Counted from the stretch's first letter, positions 25,617 to 34,800 are shown. The stretch: DNA of 64,000 bases from Bacillota bacterium (GCA_023461435.1 JAEYLC010000008.1:54605-118604); one strand, 5' to 3'. Notes: generated by a model from the letters alone, not told the origin. Numbers and translations are program-made.

Positions 25617-27116
25617 CTATTCGCCAAGCACTTCAGCGATTGCGAACCATCTTGGCACGTCTCCCATGCCCGTGAGCATTCTCAACGTTTTCGTCTGTCC
25701 GAACTCCTTCACCGTCTCAATCGCGTGCTCACGGCCATAGCCGCTCGCTTTGCATCCGCCGAACGGCGTTGCGCCGCTATGGAACTGGCGGCTGTAATTG
25801 TTCGCGAATACGAGGCCGCACTGAAGCTCGCGGCTTGCCCGCCAGCACGTCTCGAAGCTGCGTGAAAACACGCCCGCAACCAAACCGAATTCCGTTCCGT
25901 TTGCGATATCGATCGCTTCTTCATATGTGTCGAACGGGATCACCGCCGTGACCGGCCCGAATATCTCTTCCTGAGCGATGCGCATCTGCGGCGTGACGTT
26001 GACAAATACAGTCGGCGGCGCCCAGCAGCCGTTCGCATATTCGGGTTCTGTCGGTATTGGCGCCTGCGCCGCTATCACCGCGCCTTCATTCAGGCCGATC
26101 TCCAGATAATCAAGCACGCGCTTTTGCTGCGCCGGCGTGACCAGCGGCCCCACGTGCGTTCCCTTGTCCAGAGGGTCCCCCACCTTAAGCTTGGGCACGG
26201 CCTCTTTCAGGCGGCGCACAAGCTCGTCCTGCAGCGAGGAATGTACGAGTATACGCGACGCGGCCGTACACGCTTCGCCCTGATTGAAGAAGGCGCCGTC
26301 AATAACCCAGCGGATCGTTTCATCCATATCCGCGTCTTCAAATATGATCAGCGGATTCTTTCCGCCCAATTCCATGATGCTCGGCGTAAAGTTATCGGCA
26401 AGCGATTTTAATATGATCTTGCCTGTATTCGGCGAGCCTGTGAACGAAACCATGCGGACGAGCGGATTCGTCGAAATCGCGGCGCCCACCGGCCCGAAAC
26501 CGCAAACGACGTTGACAAGGTTTTTCGGCAGCACCGTGTTGATGATCTCCACGATCCTGACGATGGAGGACGGCGCCTGTTCCGGCGGCTTGATCACGAT
26601 GCTGTTTCCCACAGCCAGTGACGGCGCGATCTTCGCGCCCGAGTGTATCGGCGGCCAGTTGAACGGTACGATGCCTCCTATGACGCCAAACGGTTCGAGT
26701 ACGCTGATATTCAGCGTCGCGCCTTCGTCCTTGACGCTGTTGGGCAGATTATAGGCAAATGCGCTGAACATTTTAAAGCTGTTGATGCAGGCTTTGACGT
26801 CGAACTGAGCCTGAGTGAAAGGCTTTCCGACTTCCAGCGCTTCCAATTCGGCGATCTCATCCGCATGAGGTTCCAGCGCCCGGGCACATTCCTGTAAAAG
26901 CGCGGCGCGTTCCACAAACGGACGCCAGCGCCAATCATTTTTATACACCTCATGCGCAGCTTCAATCGCTCTCGCCACGTCTTCGGGAGACGACCCCTTC
27001 ACCTTGGCCGTCGGCTTCGATGTCGCGGGGTTTTCGACAATAAACTCATGCTCCGGCAAGGAAGAAGACCACGGTGTCACCACCTCGCGAACCTTTTTCG
27101 TGTCTACTATACTCAT
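25617..27116 (-). CDS. NAD(P)-dependent aldehyde dehydrogenase
   Basis: 499 residues, full-length ALDH. Catalytic cysteine in NQGEACTAASRI and general-base glutamate in MELGGKNPLIIFEDAD; cofactor region FTGSPNTGKIIL. These are the hallmarks of a hydrolytic ALDH giving a free acid, unlike the CoA-acylating enzyme at 17 kb. It resembles betaine-aldehyde/lactaldehyde-type dehydrogenases, but the substrate is not readable. GAGAGGAACGC before the ATG; 14 bases downstream of the amidohydrolase gene in the same transcript. Confidence 0.92.
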   Translation of the reverse strand: MSIVDTKKVREVVTPWSSSLPEHEFIVENPATSKPTAKVKGSSPEDVARAIEAAHEVYKNDWRWRPFVERAALLQECARALEPHADEIAELEALEVGKPFTQAQFDVKACINSFKMFSAFAYNLPNSVKDEGATLNISVLEPFGVIGGIVPFNWPPIHSGAKIAPSLAVGNSIVIKPPEQAPSSIVRIVEIINTVLPKNLVNVVCGFGPVGAAISTNPLVRMVSFTGSPNTGKIILKSLADNFTPSIMELGGKNPLIIFEDADMDETIRWVIDGAFFNQGEACTAASRILVHSSLQDELVRRLKEAVPKLKVGDPLDKGTHVGPLVTPAQQKRVLDYLEIGLNEGAVIAAQAPIPTEPEYANGCWAPPTVFVNVTPQMRIAQEEIFGPVTAVIPFDTYEEAIDIANGTEFGLVAGVFSRSFETCWRASRELQCGLVFANNYSRQFHSGATPFGGCKASGYGREHAIETVKEFGQTKTLRMLTGMGDVPRWFAIAEVLGE

Positions 27117-27130
27117 GCGTTCCTCTCTTT

Positions 27131-28132
27131 CTACAGACTTAAGTTTTTGATAAGTCTGGCTATGTTCTTACACAAAATATCGTCCTTTTCGCCGCGTGTA
27201 ACGCCCGGCAGATCCAGCACTGTCTCCGCCGGCCTCACATCAGCCATATCGAACGGATAGTCGCTGCCCAGCATAATATGGTCCGCACCATGAGATGAAA
27301 TCAGGAAGCTGAACGCGTCGTCACTGTGGGTAATCGTATCAAAATACAGGCTGTCGATGTATTCGGCTAAAGGCGCATCGCCCAAGGTTACTTTCGGTTC
27401 CTGGCGCACCTTGAACCCGTGCTCCAGGCGTCCTCTCTGGTATGGCAGAAAACCGCCCCCATGCGCAAACAGGCATTTGCATCCGGGATATTTCGTCAAC
27501 GCGCCGCCCAGCACGAGCCTTGTCGCAGATACGGTCGTATCCACCGGATTTCCAAGAATGTTGGTCAGATAATACGGCCCCAGGCCGTAGCTGGTATTGT
27601 TGTGCTGCGGATGAAAGAAAATGATAACATCCAGCCGCTCACAGACTTCAAACAGCGGCAGATACTGAGGCTCATCATAGTAGTGGCCGTTAACGGACGT
27701 GTTGACAAGCACGATATGCATACCGTGCTCCTTAACCAGCCGTTCCACCTCCGCGCACGCTGCCGGAACGTCCTGCATGGGCAGCGTGCCGCCCGGAATA
27801 AGCCTGTCCGGCGCTTGCTTGCACAGCGCGGCAATGCCGTCATTAACCCTTCGAACAAAAGGAAGCGATTCCTCGATCGGCAAGTCGTAGAACACCGTGT
27901 TTGGAGCCGGCGTGACGATTTCCATATCCACATTTCTGGCGTCCAGATCTTTGACCCTTGTTTCGGCATCATAGAACCCTGCATATACCGGAAATGAAAA
28001 TCCACTCGGAGCGACAAGGCGCTTTGTCCCGTCATTATCCTCTTGCAAGCTCAGCCCGTACTTGAACGGTTCGTTCTGAAAACCCTCCAGCGCTTCCTTT
28101 GGTATCGCATGGCTATGTACGTCAATTATCAC
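27131..28132 (-). CDS. ACMSD-like metal-dependent amidohydrolase
   Basis: 333 residues, TIM-barrel amidohydrolase of the amidohydrolase-2 (COG2159) group. Metal ligands: HxH at the N-terminus (IIDVHSHAI, His6 and His8), histidine in IIFFHPQH and the aspartate in MLGSDYPFD. Characterised relatives are decarboxylases (ACMSD, 5-carboxyvanillate or gamma-resorcylate decarboxylase) and lactone hydrolases such as 2-pyrone-4,6-dicarboxylate hydrolase. Here it could open a lactone or remove a carboxyl group. Starts with GTG at 28132 after AAAGGA. Confidence 0.85.
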   Translation of the reverse strand: MIIDVHSHAIPKEALEGFQNEPFKYGLSLQEDNDGTKRLVAPSGFSFPVYAGFYDAETRVKDLDARNVDMEIVTPAPNTVFYDLPIEESLPFVRRVNDGIAALCKQAPDRLIPGGTLPMQDVPAACAEVERLVKEHGMHIVLVNTSVNGHYYDEPQYLPLFEVCERLDVIIFFHPQHNNTSYGLGPYYLTNILGNPVDTTVSATRLVLGGALTKYPGCKCLFAHGGGFLPYQRGRLEHGFKVRQEPKVTLGDAPLAEYIDSLYFDTITHSDDAFSFLISSHGADHIMLGSDYPFDMADVRPAETVLDLPGVTRGEKDDILCKNIARLIKNLSL

Positions 28133-28236
28133 GATTGTATCCTTTCTTCACAGCAAAAACCTGTTTCATCACAGTCCTTTGACTTCAGCACTTTTCACAT
28201 TGATGCAGCACCATAGGCTTTCACTCTCGCGGGTTT

Positions 28237-29193
28237 TTAATTTCTGCGGTTTCTGCTTAAAATATCGATCATCACAACGGCGATGATAATAACGCCTATG
28301 GATATCTTCTGCGGATATGTACCCAAACCCATCTGGACCATCCCGTTCTTGATGACCGCCATGAGCAGCGCTCCGAGGAAGGTGCCGGTCATCTTGCCTT
28401 CTCCGCCCCTCATACTCGTTCCGCCGATAATGGCCGCCGCGATCGCATCCAGTTCCGTGCCCTGTCCGGCAATGGCTTCCGCGCTGTTCAGGCGTGAAGA
28501 CATAATCACTGCCGCGACCGCCGCGAGCAGCCCGCTCAAGGCGAACGGAATGGCTGTATAGAATTTCAGATTGATACCTGAGAATCGCGCCGCTTCGGCG
28601 TTACCGCCAATTGTATACATATACCGGCCGAGCCGCGTGTATTGCAGTATAAAGAAGCAGATGGCGAAACAGAAAAGCATGATCAGAAACTGCAGCGGGA
28701 GCGGGCCGAGCCTCATGGTTCCTATAAACCGAAGATCGGTAATCACGCCGGTTATGGGACGTCCGTCCGTGATTGTCAGCGCGATGCCGGCCGCCACACT
28801 CTGCATGCCCAGCGTCGCGATAAAGGCCGGCAGTCTGAATACCGAAACCATGATACCGGTGACCGTTCCGCATATCGTCCCTGTTCCAAGCGAGATAAGT
28901 ATGGAAATCAAAGGATTTATGCCCGCCTGCAGGGAGACTGCAAGCATGATGCCGGACAACGACAGGACCGAACCCACCGAAAGATCGATGCCCCCAACCA
29001 GTATACAGAACGTCAGCCCTATAGCCAGCACACCGTTAATCGTCATGGTCTGCAGTATCACAGGGAAATTGTCCGCTGACGCGAAGTATTTTGTTCCGAG
29101 CGACAGACCGATAATAATCAGGATTATAATGACTACAAGAACAAACGTATTGCTGCTTAACGTCTTTCTGATTCTTGATTTTGAAGCTGCCAT
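28237..29193 (-). CDS. Sugar-type ABC transporter permease (RbsC family)
   Basis: 318 residues, very hydrophobic, about 8-10 membrane helices. Conserved RbsC-family segments: LVGGIDLSVGSVLSLSG, GTICGTVTGIMVSVFRLPAFIATLG, AARFSGINLKFYTAIPFALSG and IAAAIIGGTSMRGGEGKMTGT. It forms the membrane channel with the ATPase at 29196-30704. Its GGAGG ribosome binding site is built into the final codons of the ATPase gene. Confidence 0.95.
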   Translation of the reverse strand: MAASKSRIRKTLSSNTFVLVVIIILIIIGLSLGTKYFASADNFPVILQTMTINGVLAIGLTFCILVGGIDLSVGSVLSLSGIMLAVSLQAGINPLISILISLGTGTICGTVTGIMVSVFRLPAFIATLGMQSVAAGIALTITDGRPITGVITDLRFIGTMRLGPLPLQFLIMLFCFAICFFILQYTRLGRYMYTIGGNAEAARFSGINLKFYTAIPFALSGLLAAVAAVIMSSRLNSAEAIAGQGTELDAIAAAIIGGTSMRGGEGKMTGTFLGALLMAVIKNGMVQMGLGTYPQKISIGVIIIAVVMIDILSRNRRN

Positions 29194-29195
29194 AT

Positions 29196-30704
29196 TTAAT
29201 TAACCTCCATCATAGCGTGCAATAATTCTTCCTGGGCAACGGGCACCATGAATTCGCCGCGAACCTCACCGTCTTTGACGGCGATAATACGGTCACACAT
29301 CCCTAGCAATTCCAGCATGTCGGATGAGATCATAATGACGACTTTCCCGCTTTTGACCAATTCGTTCATGATCGTATACACTTCAGTTTTCGCTCCAACG
29401 TCAATACCGCGCGTCGGCTCGTCTAGTATGATGATATCGGGTGCGGCGCTCAGCCATTTTGCAATGACGACTTTTTGCTGGTTGCCGCCGGAGAGGCTGC
29501 CCGCATTATCATGCGGGTTCTGGACCACTATGCGCAGGTCCTTGATAAATTGATTCGCTTCTTTCAGTTCCTTTTGTTTCTTAATGATTCCCAAAAGGCC
29601 GGTCAGCTTTTTGAGCTTCACCATACTGATGTTCTCAGATACCGCGCGGATCAGGTTGAGCCCTTGGCCCTTTCTGTCTTCCGTGAGCAGCGCGACACCG
29701 TTGCGTATCGCCCTTTTGATATTGCCCGTCCGCACTTTTTTCTCGTTGATGTAGCAGGCTCCGCCCGACAATTTATCAACACCGAATATGGCTCTCGCAA
29801 TCTCCGTCCGCCCGGCGCCGACCAAACCGGCGAATCCCAATATCTCTCCTGTCCGGGCTTCAAAAGAAACATTTTTAAGCTTATCGGGCGTGCAAATATT
29901 CTCGACGCGCAGAACAACCCTTTTCTCTATATTTGAAAAATCCTCGCGCGGGTATTGCTCGGTGATCTCCCGGCCAACCATGAGTTTAATGAGATTGCTT
30001 GTGTCGGTATTTTTGACGTCAATTTCGGTGATCTTTTTTCCGTCGCGGAACACGGTGATATAATCACCGATCATGAACAGTTCTTCCAAGCGGTGGGATA
30101 TGTAAATGATGGCCACACCGCGTTTTTTCAGCTTTTCGATGAGTTCGAATAATTTTGTGATCTCTTTTTCGGTAAGAACAGCCGTGGGCTCGTCCAGTAT
30201 CAGCACCTTGGAATCACGGCGCATGACGCGGACGATTTCGATCATCTGCTGATGGGCAATGCCCATCTGCTTAACCTTTATACGCGGGTCGATCTCATCC
30301 ATCTCAAGGACTTCGACCATGATTCTTTTCGCTTCGGCATAAAGCTTCTTCCAGTTCACAACGCCCATTTTATTCGTAATGAGATCCGAGCCGAGAAAAA
30401 TATTCTCCGCCACACTCAGCTCGGGAACTAAAGACAGCTCCTGATAGACTGTGGAGATCCCATAGCCGTTTGCATCAGAGATTCCGTCGATATTGATAGG
30501 TTCGCCGCTCATGTAAAGCTGTCCGCGGGTTAATTTATGCGCGCCGGAAAATATCTTGATAAGCGTTGATTTTCCCGCTCCATTCTCACCGATAAGAACG
30601 TTGACTTTTCCGGGATACGCATTAAAATCAACATTTTCCAGAGCAAAAAAACCCGAACCGCCATAGGACTTGTATATACCTTCAGCTCTCAATATGGGTT
30701 CCAA
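29196..30704 (-). CDS. Sugar-type ABC transporter ATPase (RbsA family, two ABC domains)
   Basis: 502 residues with tandem ABC domains as in RbsA/MglA. The first has Walker A GENGAGKST, Walker B VLILDEPTAVLTEKE and H-loop IYISHRLEEL; the second has signature SLSGGNQQKVVIAKWL and Walker B IIILDEPTRGIDVGAKTE, and lacks a classical Walker A (GFAGLVGAGRTEIARA), normal for the family. Starts with TTG at 30704 (GAGGTG upstream). First gene of the minus-strand operon ATPase - permease - amidohydrolase - aldehyde dehydrogenase; its promoter carries the GntR-type operator. Confidence 0.95.
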   Translation of the reverse strand: MEPILRAEGIYKSYGGSGFFALENVDFNAYPGKVNVLIGENGAGKSTLIKIFSGAHKLTRGQLYMSGEPINIDGISDANGYGISTVYQELSLVPELSVAENIFLGSDLITNKMGVVNWKKLYAEAKRIMVEVLEMDEIDPRIKVKQMGIAHQQMIEIVRVMRRDSKVLILDEPTAVLTEKEITKLFELIEKLKKRGVAIIYISHRLEELFMIGDYITVFRDGKKITEIDVKNTDTSNLIKLMVGREITEQYPREDFSNIEKRVVLRVENICTPDKLKNVSFEARTGEILGFAGLVGAGRTEIARAIFGVDKLSGGACYINEKKVRTGNIKRAIRNGVALLTEDRKGQGLNLIRAVSENISMVKLKKLTGLLGIIKKQKELKEANQFIKDLRIVVQNPHDNAGSLSGGNQQKVVIAKWLSAAPDIIILDEPTRGIDVGAKTEVYTIMNELVKSGKVVIMISSDMLELLGMCDRIIAVKDGEVRGEFMVPVAQEELLHAMMEVN

Positions 30705-30847
30705 CTGCCATCACCTCATCTTGAATGTATTTTAGATTCCTGTGCCCGATTTCCGTATATATCTGGTTCGATCTTATCTGTTTAAAGGTCTAATTCCGAG
30801 AGGTCACATTTCAGGATTTTTATTACACAATTTAAAATATAGTATGC

Positions 30848-30859
30848 ATAATCGATTAT
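30848..30859. promoter_or_regulatory. Operator-like palindrome before the ABC transporter operon
   Basis: Third perfect copy of ATAATCGATTAT, starting 8 bases downstream of the -10 box at 30867-30872, so it covers the expected transcription start; a bound protein there would block initiation. Confidence 0.75.
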
Positions 30860-30866
30860 ATTTAAT

Positions 30867-30894
30867 ATTATAGATTGTTTTTTCTCTTTGTCAA
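30867..30894 (-). promoter_or_regulatory. Promoter of the ABC transporter/catabolic operon
   Basis: On the minus strand: TTGACA (30894-30889), 16 bases, TATAAT (30872-30867). Confidence 0.78.
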
Positions 30895-31147
30895 TAATGA
30901 ATTATATTTTATTTGAAAATCCGCGTCGGGACAGTGCTACTGCACGATTGTCCAGTGTTCTTTAAATACGCCCTTAATATCCTGCACCTTCATATGCCCG
31001 TTCACAGACAGAAGACTTTTACTACATCCTTATTTTTCAGTAGCGAATGTGCACAAACCGTACCTCAAAAGAATTAACTATGAGAGACACCGTCTTGAAA
31101 AAGCGAATATGCAAAAAAGGTTTGCCAACCAAAAATACGATAGATAT

Positions 31148-31171
31148 AAAAAAACCGCCTTTTCAAGCGGT
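31148..31171 (-). terminator. Terminator next to the tRNA-Pro fragment
   Basis: On the minus strand ACCGC (31171-31167), loop, GCGGT (31158-31154), then seven T. It stands just after the CCA end of the tRNA fragment, as expected for the original terminator of the tRNA operon. Confidence 0.75.
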
Positions 31172-31173
31172 CT

Positions 31174-31220
31174 TCGTGGTCGGGGTGACGGATTTGAACC
31201 TGCGACCTTTTAGTCCCGAA
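31174..31220. repeat. Left copy of the island-flanking direct repeat (att-like)
   Basis: 47 bases identical to 46763-46810 apart from one single-base gap, in the same orientation. Distance between the copies is about 15.6 kb. Confidence 0.8.
31177..31220 (-). pseudogene. 3' half of a tRNA-Pro gene (displaced tRNA end, candidate attachment site)
   Basis: Read on the minus strand, it matches the intact tRNA-Pro at 46766-46842 from the anticodon loop (TTCGGGA) through the T arm, acceptor stem and encoded CCA, except for one missing base in the T stem. The match extends to 31174 outside the tRNA. The 5' half is absent. This is the pattern left when an element integrates into a tRNA gene and displaces its original 3' end. 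Confidence 0.85.
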
Positions 31221-31500
31221 ATCGTAATTTCATTTATTTTCCAGTCTCATCTAGTGGTATTGAGTAGGTTTTATTTCGGTTTTAAGGGTCTTTCCGTAGT
31301 ATCAGTTTTTGTTTATTATCATCTGCGTTATAAGGGCGGTATAAGGAATTATATACCTAATACATTTTCATAATCCAATTTCGCTCTTTCCATTCAGGGT
31401 AATATGGATTGTTATAAGCTCATAGGAGTCCTTATCAGTGTTTTGGATAAGGGGAATGGCATGCTCGATGCATGTAACAGAAGTTCTTCAAAGCTTTGTA

Positions 31501-32520
31501 TCATTCCCTATCTTTTTTTCTCTCTTTTTTAAACACAACCTTCTTTTGCAGCAAGTAATTGCATACAAACAGAAAGCTGTCCACCAGTACTTTTGCGAGC
31601 ACCTTGTCAAGCCCAATCTGGGCCAGATAACCGACGCTCAGGCTACCTGCTACCAAGACACACAGCGCCAACAGAAAATAGCCAACTGCACTGCGAATGG
31701 AGCCTTTTGCGCGGAACACAACACACCGATTAAACTGATAATTGGCTATTGAACTGACAATGCGTGCCAATATATAAGCATATACTGTAGGAAACCACAA
31801 AAGGAACAGAGCATACAGTCCAAAATCAAGAGCAGCACAAGTGACAGAGGATACACAATATTTTAAAACACGAGAGAATACGCGGATACCGTCACGTAGC
31901 GCATGAAAGTGTGTGCGTTCGTTCTCATCAATATAAATCGTTTCAATAGGAATTTCCGCAAAAGGCACGCCCCACTTCCCCAGCGAAAGCAGCATGTTCA
32001 TCTCATATTCATACCGATTCCCCTGCACACTCAGCAGCCGCTCAAAGAGTAAATATGGCAAGCCGCGCAAACCGGTTTGCGTATCTGATATATCCAGCTT
32101 GGTGACCAACCGAAAAAAGAACCGCGTAATGGAATTCCCCAGACAGGAACGCAACGGCATCTTTTTTATATCGCGCACGCCTAGCACCAGCGTTTCAGGA
32201 GAAGCCTTCATCATTTCCGCTACACGCAGAATATCTTTTGGGCTGTGCTGTCCATCAGCATCGGCAGTAACAAGGCTTGTCCCCGGTTCATGCTCGCCGA
32301 CATACCGGATACCCGTTTTCAGCGCAGCGCCTTTGCCGCAGTTATTTTCATGATGCAATACTGTTGCGCCAAGCTGCTGTGCTTTTTGAAATAGAGAAGC
32401 ATATTCCGGCCCGCTGCCATCATTTACAATCAGTATTCCTCCGAAGGGAATTAACTGTTCAGTAAGGATTAGTAAATTTTCATCGGGCTTATAGGCTGGT
32501 ATCAACAGCTTTACGCACAT
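31501..32520 (-). CDS. Membrane glycosyltransferase: GT2 domain fused to a GtrA-like domain
   Basis: 339 residues from ATG 32520; the frame opens at 32583, but the later start fits the family's N-terminus (KLLIPAYKPDE). An N-terminal GT2 domain of the dolichol-phosphate-mannose-synthase type (LIVNDGSGPEY, NNCGKGAALKTGIRY, VTADADGQH with the DxD-like motif, DTQTGLRGLP) is fused to a C-terminal GtrA-like domain of four membrane helices (about residues 220-330). Such proteins attach a sugar to undecaprenyl phosphate and help flip it for decoration of surface polymers. Last gene of the minus-strand operon response regulator - kinase - glycosyltransferase. Confidence 0.88.
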   Translation of the reverse strand: MCVKLLIPAYKPDENLLILTEQLIPFGGILIVNDGSGPEYASLFQKAQQLGATVLHHENNCGKGAALKTGIRYVGEHEPGTSLVTADADGQHSPKDILRVAEMMKASPETLVLGVRDIKKMPLRSCLGNSITRFFFRLVTKLDISDTQTGLRGLPYLLFERLLSVQGNRYEYEMNMLLSLGKWGVPFAEIPIETIYIDENERTHFHALRDGIRVFSRVLKYCVSSVTCAALDFGLYALFLLWFPTVYAYILARIVSSIANYQFNRCVVFRAKGSIRSAVGYFLLALCVLVAGSLSVGYLAQIGLDKVLAKVLVDSFLFVCNYLLQKKVVFKKERKKDRE

Positions 32521-32604
32521 CAAAACGAGGTTCCCTTCCACGATATCATTGTTTATTGTATACCTGTAAAATGAGAATCCCATGAGATATAGATGAAACG
32601 AAGA

Positions 32605-33996
32605 TTATTTTAAAAATGTAGCCGTTATGTGCGTTCCTTTTCCTTTTTCGCTATCCGCATGGAGCTTCCCGCTATGAACGTCTACAATGGCTTTAACAAT
32701 TGAGAGCCCAAGCCCCATACCACCGGTCGTTCGTGAGCGCGCCCGGTCAACACGGTAAAACCGCTCAAACACATGTGTCAGGTGTTCCTGCTCCATGCCA
32801 ATGCCTGTGTCAGCCACTGCAATGGAAATACTGTCTTTCTGCTCCTCACAGGAAAGAGTAATATCCCCGCCCGCAGGAGTGTACTTAACGCTATTGTCTG
32901 TCAGCGCGTGAAGAAGCTGCTTGATCATGCTGCGGTCTTCCAGCAGCATGACGCCTGCAGGAGCGTTGACGTGGTAACGGTGAGTTTCATCGATAGATGA
33001 TTGTTCCTCCACCATTTCATACAGGAGCAAACCAATATCAAACGCCTCTTTTTTTAAATGCCGCATGCCGCTGTCCCCGCGTGCAAGAAACAGAAGGTTA
33101 TCGACCAGCTTATTCATATACGACGTTTGCTTTTGGATCGATGTGATGCTTTCTTCCAGCACAGCAGGGTCATTACGCCCCCAACGTTCCAGCATGTCGG
33201 CGTTTCCCTGCAATATCGAAAGCGGTGTGCGCAGCTCGTGTGAAGCATCGGCGGCAAAGCGTCCTTGCAGGCGAAAAGCTTCTTCCATGCGGTCCAGCAT
33301 ACTGTTGATCGTTATAGATAACTTTTGCAGCTCATCCTCAGTTTCGGGAACATCAAGACGGCGATTCAATCGTTGGCTGTTGATCGTGTTGGCGTTAGAA
33401 ATCATGTTATCAATCGGGGCGAGCATTTTCCGGCTTGTTTTCCAACCAATAAAGATAGCAGCCAACACACCAGCAGCATTAGCCCCAACAAGCAGGGAGG
33501 CCAGCATCTTTAAAAATTCCAGTTCTGTTTGCATGTTGAGTATGAAATACAGGGAGCCATAGGTGCTATTGTCATCATTGACAACATGCTCATAGCAAAG
33601 TATCAATTGGTTACTGTTCGGCAGCTTAAGCTGCGGACTTTCTTTGGCCGGCAGGAGCGTTGCCTCATCAATATTAAAATTGCGCACGCGATTGACCACA
33701 TTTCCTTCTGTATCAAATAGCAGCATATTCAGGTTCCAATTGATATTGAATTCTGTCAATATACTCTCGCCATCAAGGGTTTCTCCTTCATAGATTTCCT
33801 CGACTATCTGATCAGAAACGAGCTCGATTGTGTTAACAATATATTGTTTTTGGCGATTGATGAGGACGCCCGATAGAGAGAAAAATATTGCGATACTTAA
33901 TACAAATAGTATAGCGGCAAAGAACAAAGCATATGTTCGGGCTAATCGTTTAGATAATGTACCTTTTTTTGTTCTATGTTTTTTCCCGTATGACAT
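32605..33996 (-). CDS. Sensor histidine kinase
   Basis: 463 residues. Two membrane segments (about 20-45 and 163-185) frame an extracellular sensor region of about 115 residues; then a HAMP linker, a HisKA domain with the phosphorylated histidine in FAADASHELRTPLS (His253) and an ATPase domain with N-box (LLHALTDNSVKYTPAGG), DTGIGM and GMGLGLSIV. Partner of the adjacent OmpR-type regulator, whose gene it overlaps by 23 bases. The signal may be the cell envelope, judging from the linked glycosyltransferase and phosphodiester glycosidase genes. Confidence 0.95.
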   Translation of the reverse strand: MSYGKKHRTKKGTLSKRLARTYALFFAAILFVLSIAIFFSLSGVLINRQKQYIVNTIELVSDQIVEEIYEGETLDGESILTEFNINWNLNMLLFDTEGNVVNRVRNFNIDEATLLPAKESPQLKLPNSNQLILCYEHVVNDDNSTYGSLYFILNMQTELEFLKMLASLLVGANAAGVLAAIFIGWKTSRKMLAPIDNMISNANTINSQRLNRRLDVPETEDELQKLSITINSMLDRMEEAFRLQGRFAADASHELRTPLSILQGNADMLERWGRNDPAVLEESITSIQKQTSYMNKLVDNLLFLARGDSGMRHLKKEAFDIGLLLYEMVEEQSSIDETHRYHVNAPAGVMLLEDRSMIKQLLHALTDNSVKYTPAGGDITLSCEEQKDSISIAVADTGIGMEQEHLTHVFERFYRVDRARSRTTGGMGLGLSIVKAIVDVHSGKLHADSEKGKGTHITATFLK

Positions 33997-34651
33997 ACCC
34001 CACCCCCCGGACCGTTTCGATTATTCTTTCACCATTCGTATCACCAATTTTAGTACGAACGTATCGAATATATACATCCACGACATTGCTGTCGCCAAGG
34101 TAATCATAGCCCCATACTTTATTTAATATCTGCTCCCGCGTTAATACCACGTTCCGGTTACGTATTAAATATTCCAAAAGATCATATTGCGTCTTTGTCA
34201 GCGTAATGGTTTGGCCGTCGTGTTTGGCAAGCCTTTGCGCTGTATCCAGTACCAAGCCACCGATTTTAATAACTTCTGAATCCGTTTCTTCATATGCGTT
34301 TACCCGCATAATGGCACGAATACGTGCAAGCAGTTCTTCTATGTGAAAAGGCTTGGTCATGTAATCGTTTGCTCCGGTATCAAGCCCTGTCACTTTATCC
34401 ATTATTGTATCGCGAGCTGTGAGCATAATCACCGGCGTGTGTTTTTCCCGACGAAGTCGGCGGAGCACCTCAATGCCATTGAGTTCAGGGAGCATGACAT
34501 CGAGCAGTATTAAATCAAAACTTTCGCTGAGCGCAAGCTCCAGGGCAGTTCTCCCGTCAGAGGCGGATGCAATCTCGTAGCCCTCATGCTCCAATTCCAG
34601 CTTTATGAAACGAACAATCTCCGCCTCATCTTCAACAATCAGTATCCGCAT
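33974..34651 (-). CDS. OmpR-family response regulator
   Basis: 225 residues from ATG 34651 (AGGCGG upstream; a GTG at 34660 is too close to it). Receiver domain with acidic pocket VEDEAE, phosphorylated aspartate in LILLDVML (Asp51) and lysine in MTKPF; C-terminal winged helix ending in YIRYVRTKIGD and ETVRGVGYVIRE. Activated by the downstream kinase; likely controls its own operon and the divergent phosphodiester glycosidase gene at 34801. Confidence 0.96.
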   Translation of the reverse strand: MRILIVEDEAEIVRFIKLELEHEGYEIASASDGRTALELALSESFDLILLDVMLPELNGIEVLRRLRREKHTPVIMLTARDTIMDKVTGLDTGANDYMTKPFHIEELLARIRAIMRVNAYEETDSEVIKIGGLVLDTAQRLAKHDGQTITLTKTQYDLLEYLIRNRNVVLTREQILNKVWGYDYLGDSNVVDVYIRYVRTKIGDTNGERIIETVRGVGYVIREKT

Positions 34652-34800
34652 TGAGATCACCGCCTTTCTTAAATTCTACCTGAACGATGCCGCTATATCT
34701 AGACCATACCGTTTTTTATAATCAAATTCTAATGCAGCCATACAGCTTCTATCATCTCCATTGTCTAAAATAGCATGCAAGGCCGTTATGGAGGTCAATA

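Larger units (their letters stand above)
30705..31500. other. Intergenic stretch with promoter, operator and tRNA fragment
   Basis: About 800 bases without a supported gene. It holds the promoter and operator of the ABC transporter operon (30848-30894), then A+T-rich sequence, a terminator and the 3' half of a tRNA-Pro gene (31149-31220). From 31221 to 31500 I see nothing recognisable. Confidence 0.6.

Noticed and set aside
31047..31373. 108-codon plus-strand frame across the tRNA fragment
   Set aside because: It reads through a terminator and a tRNA remnant, lacks a ribosome binding site, and its composition is not protein-like.
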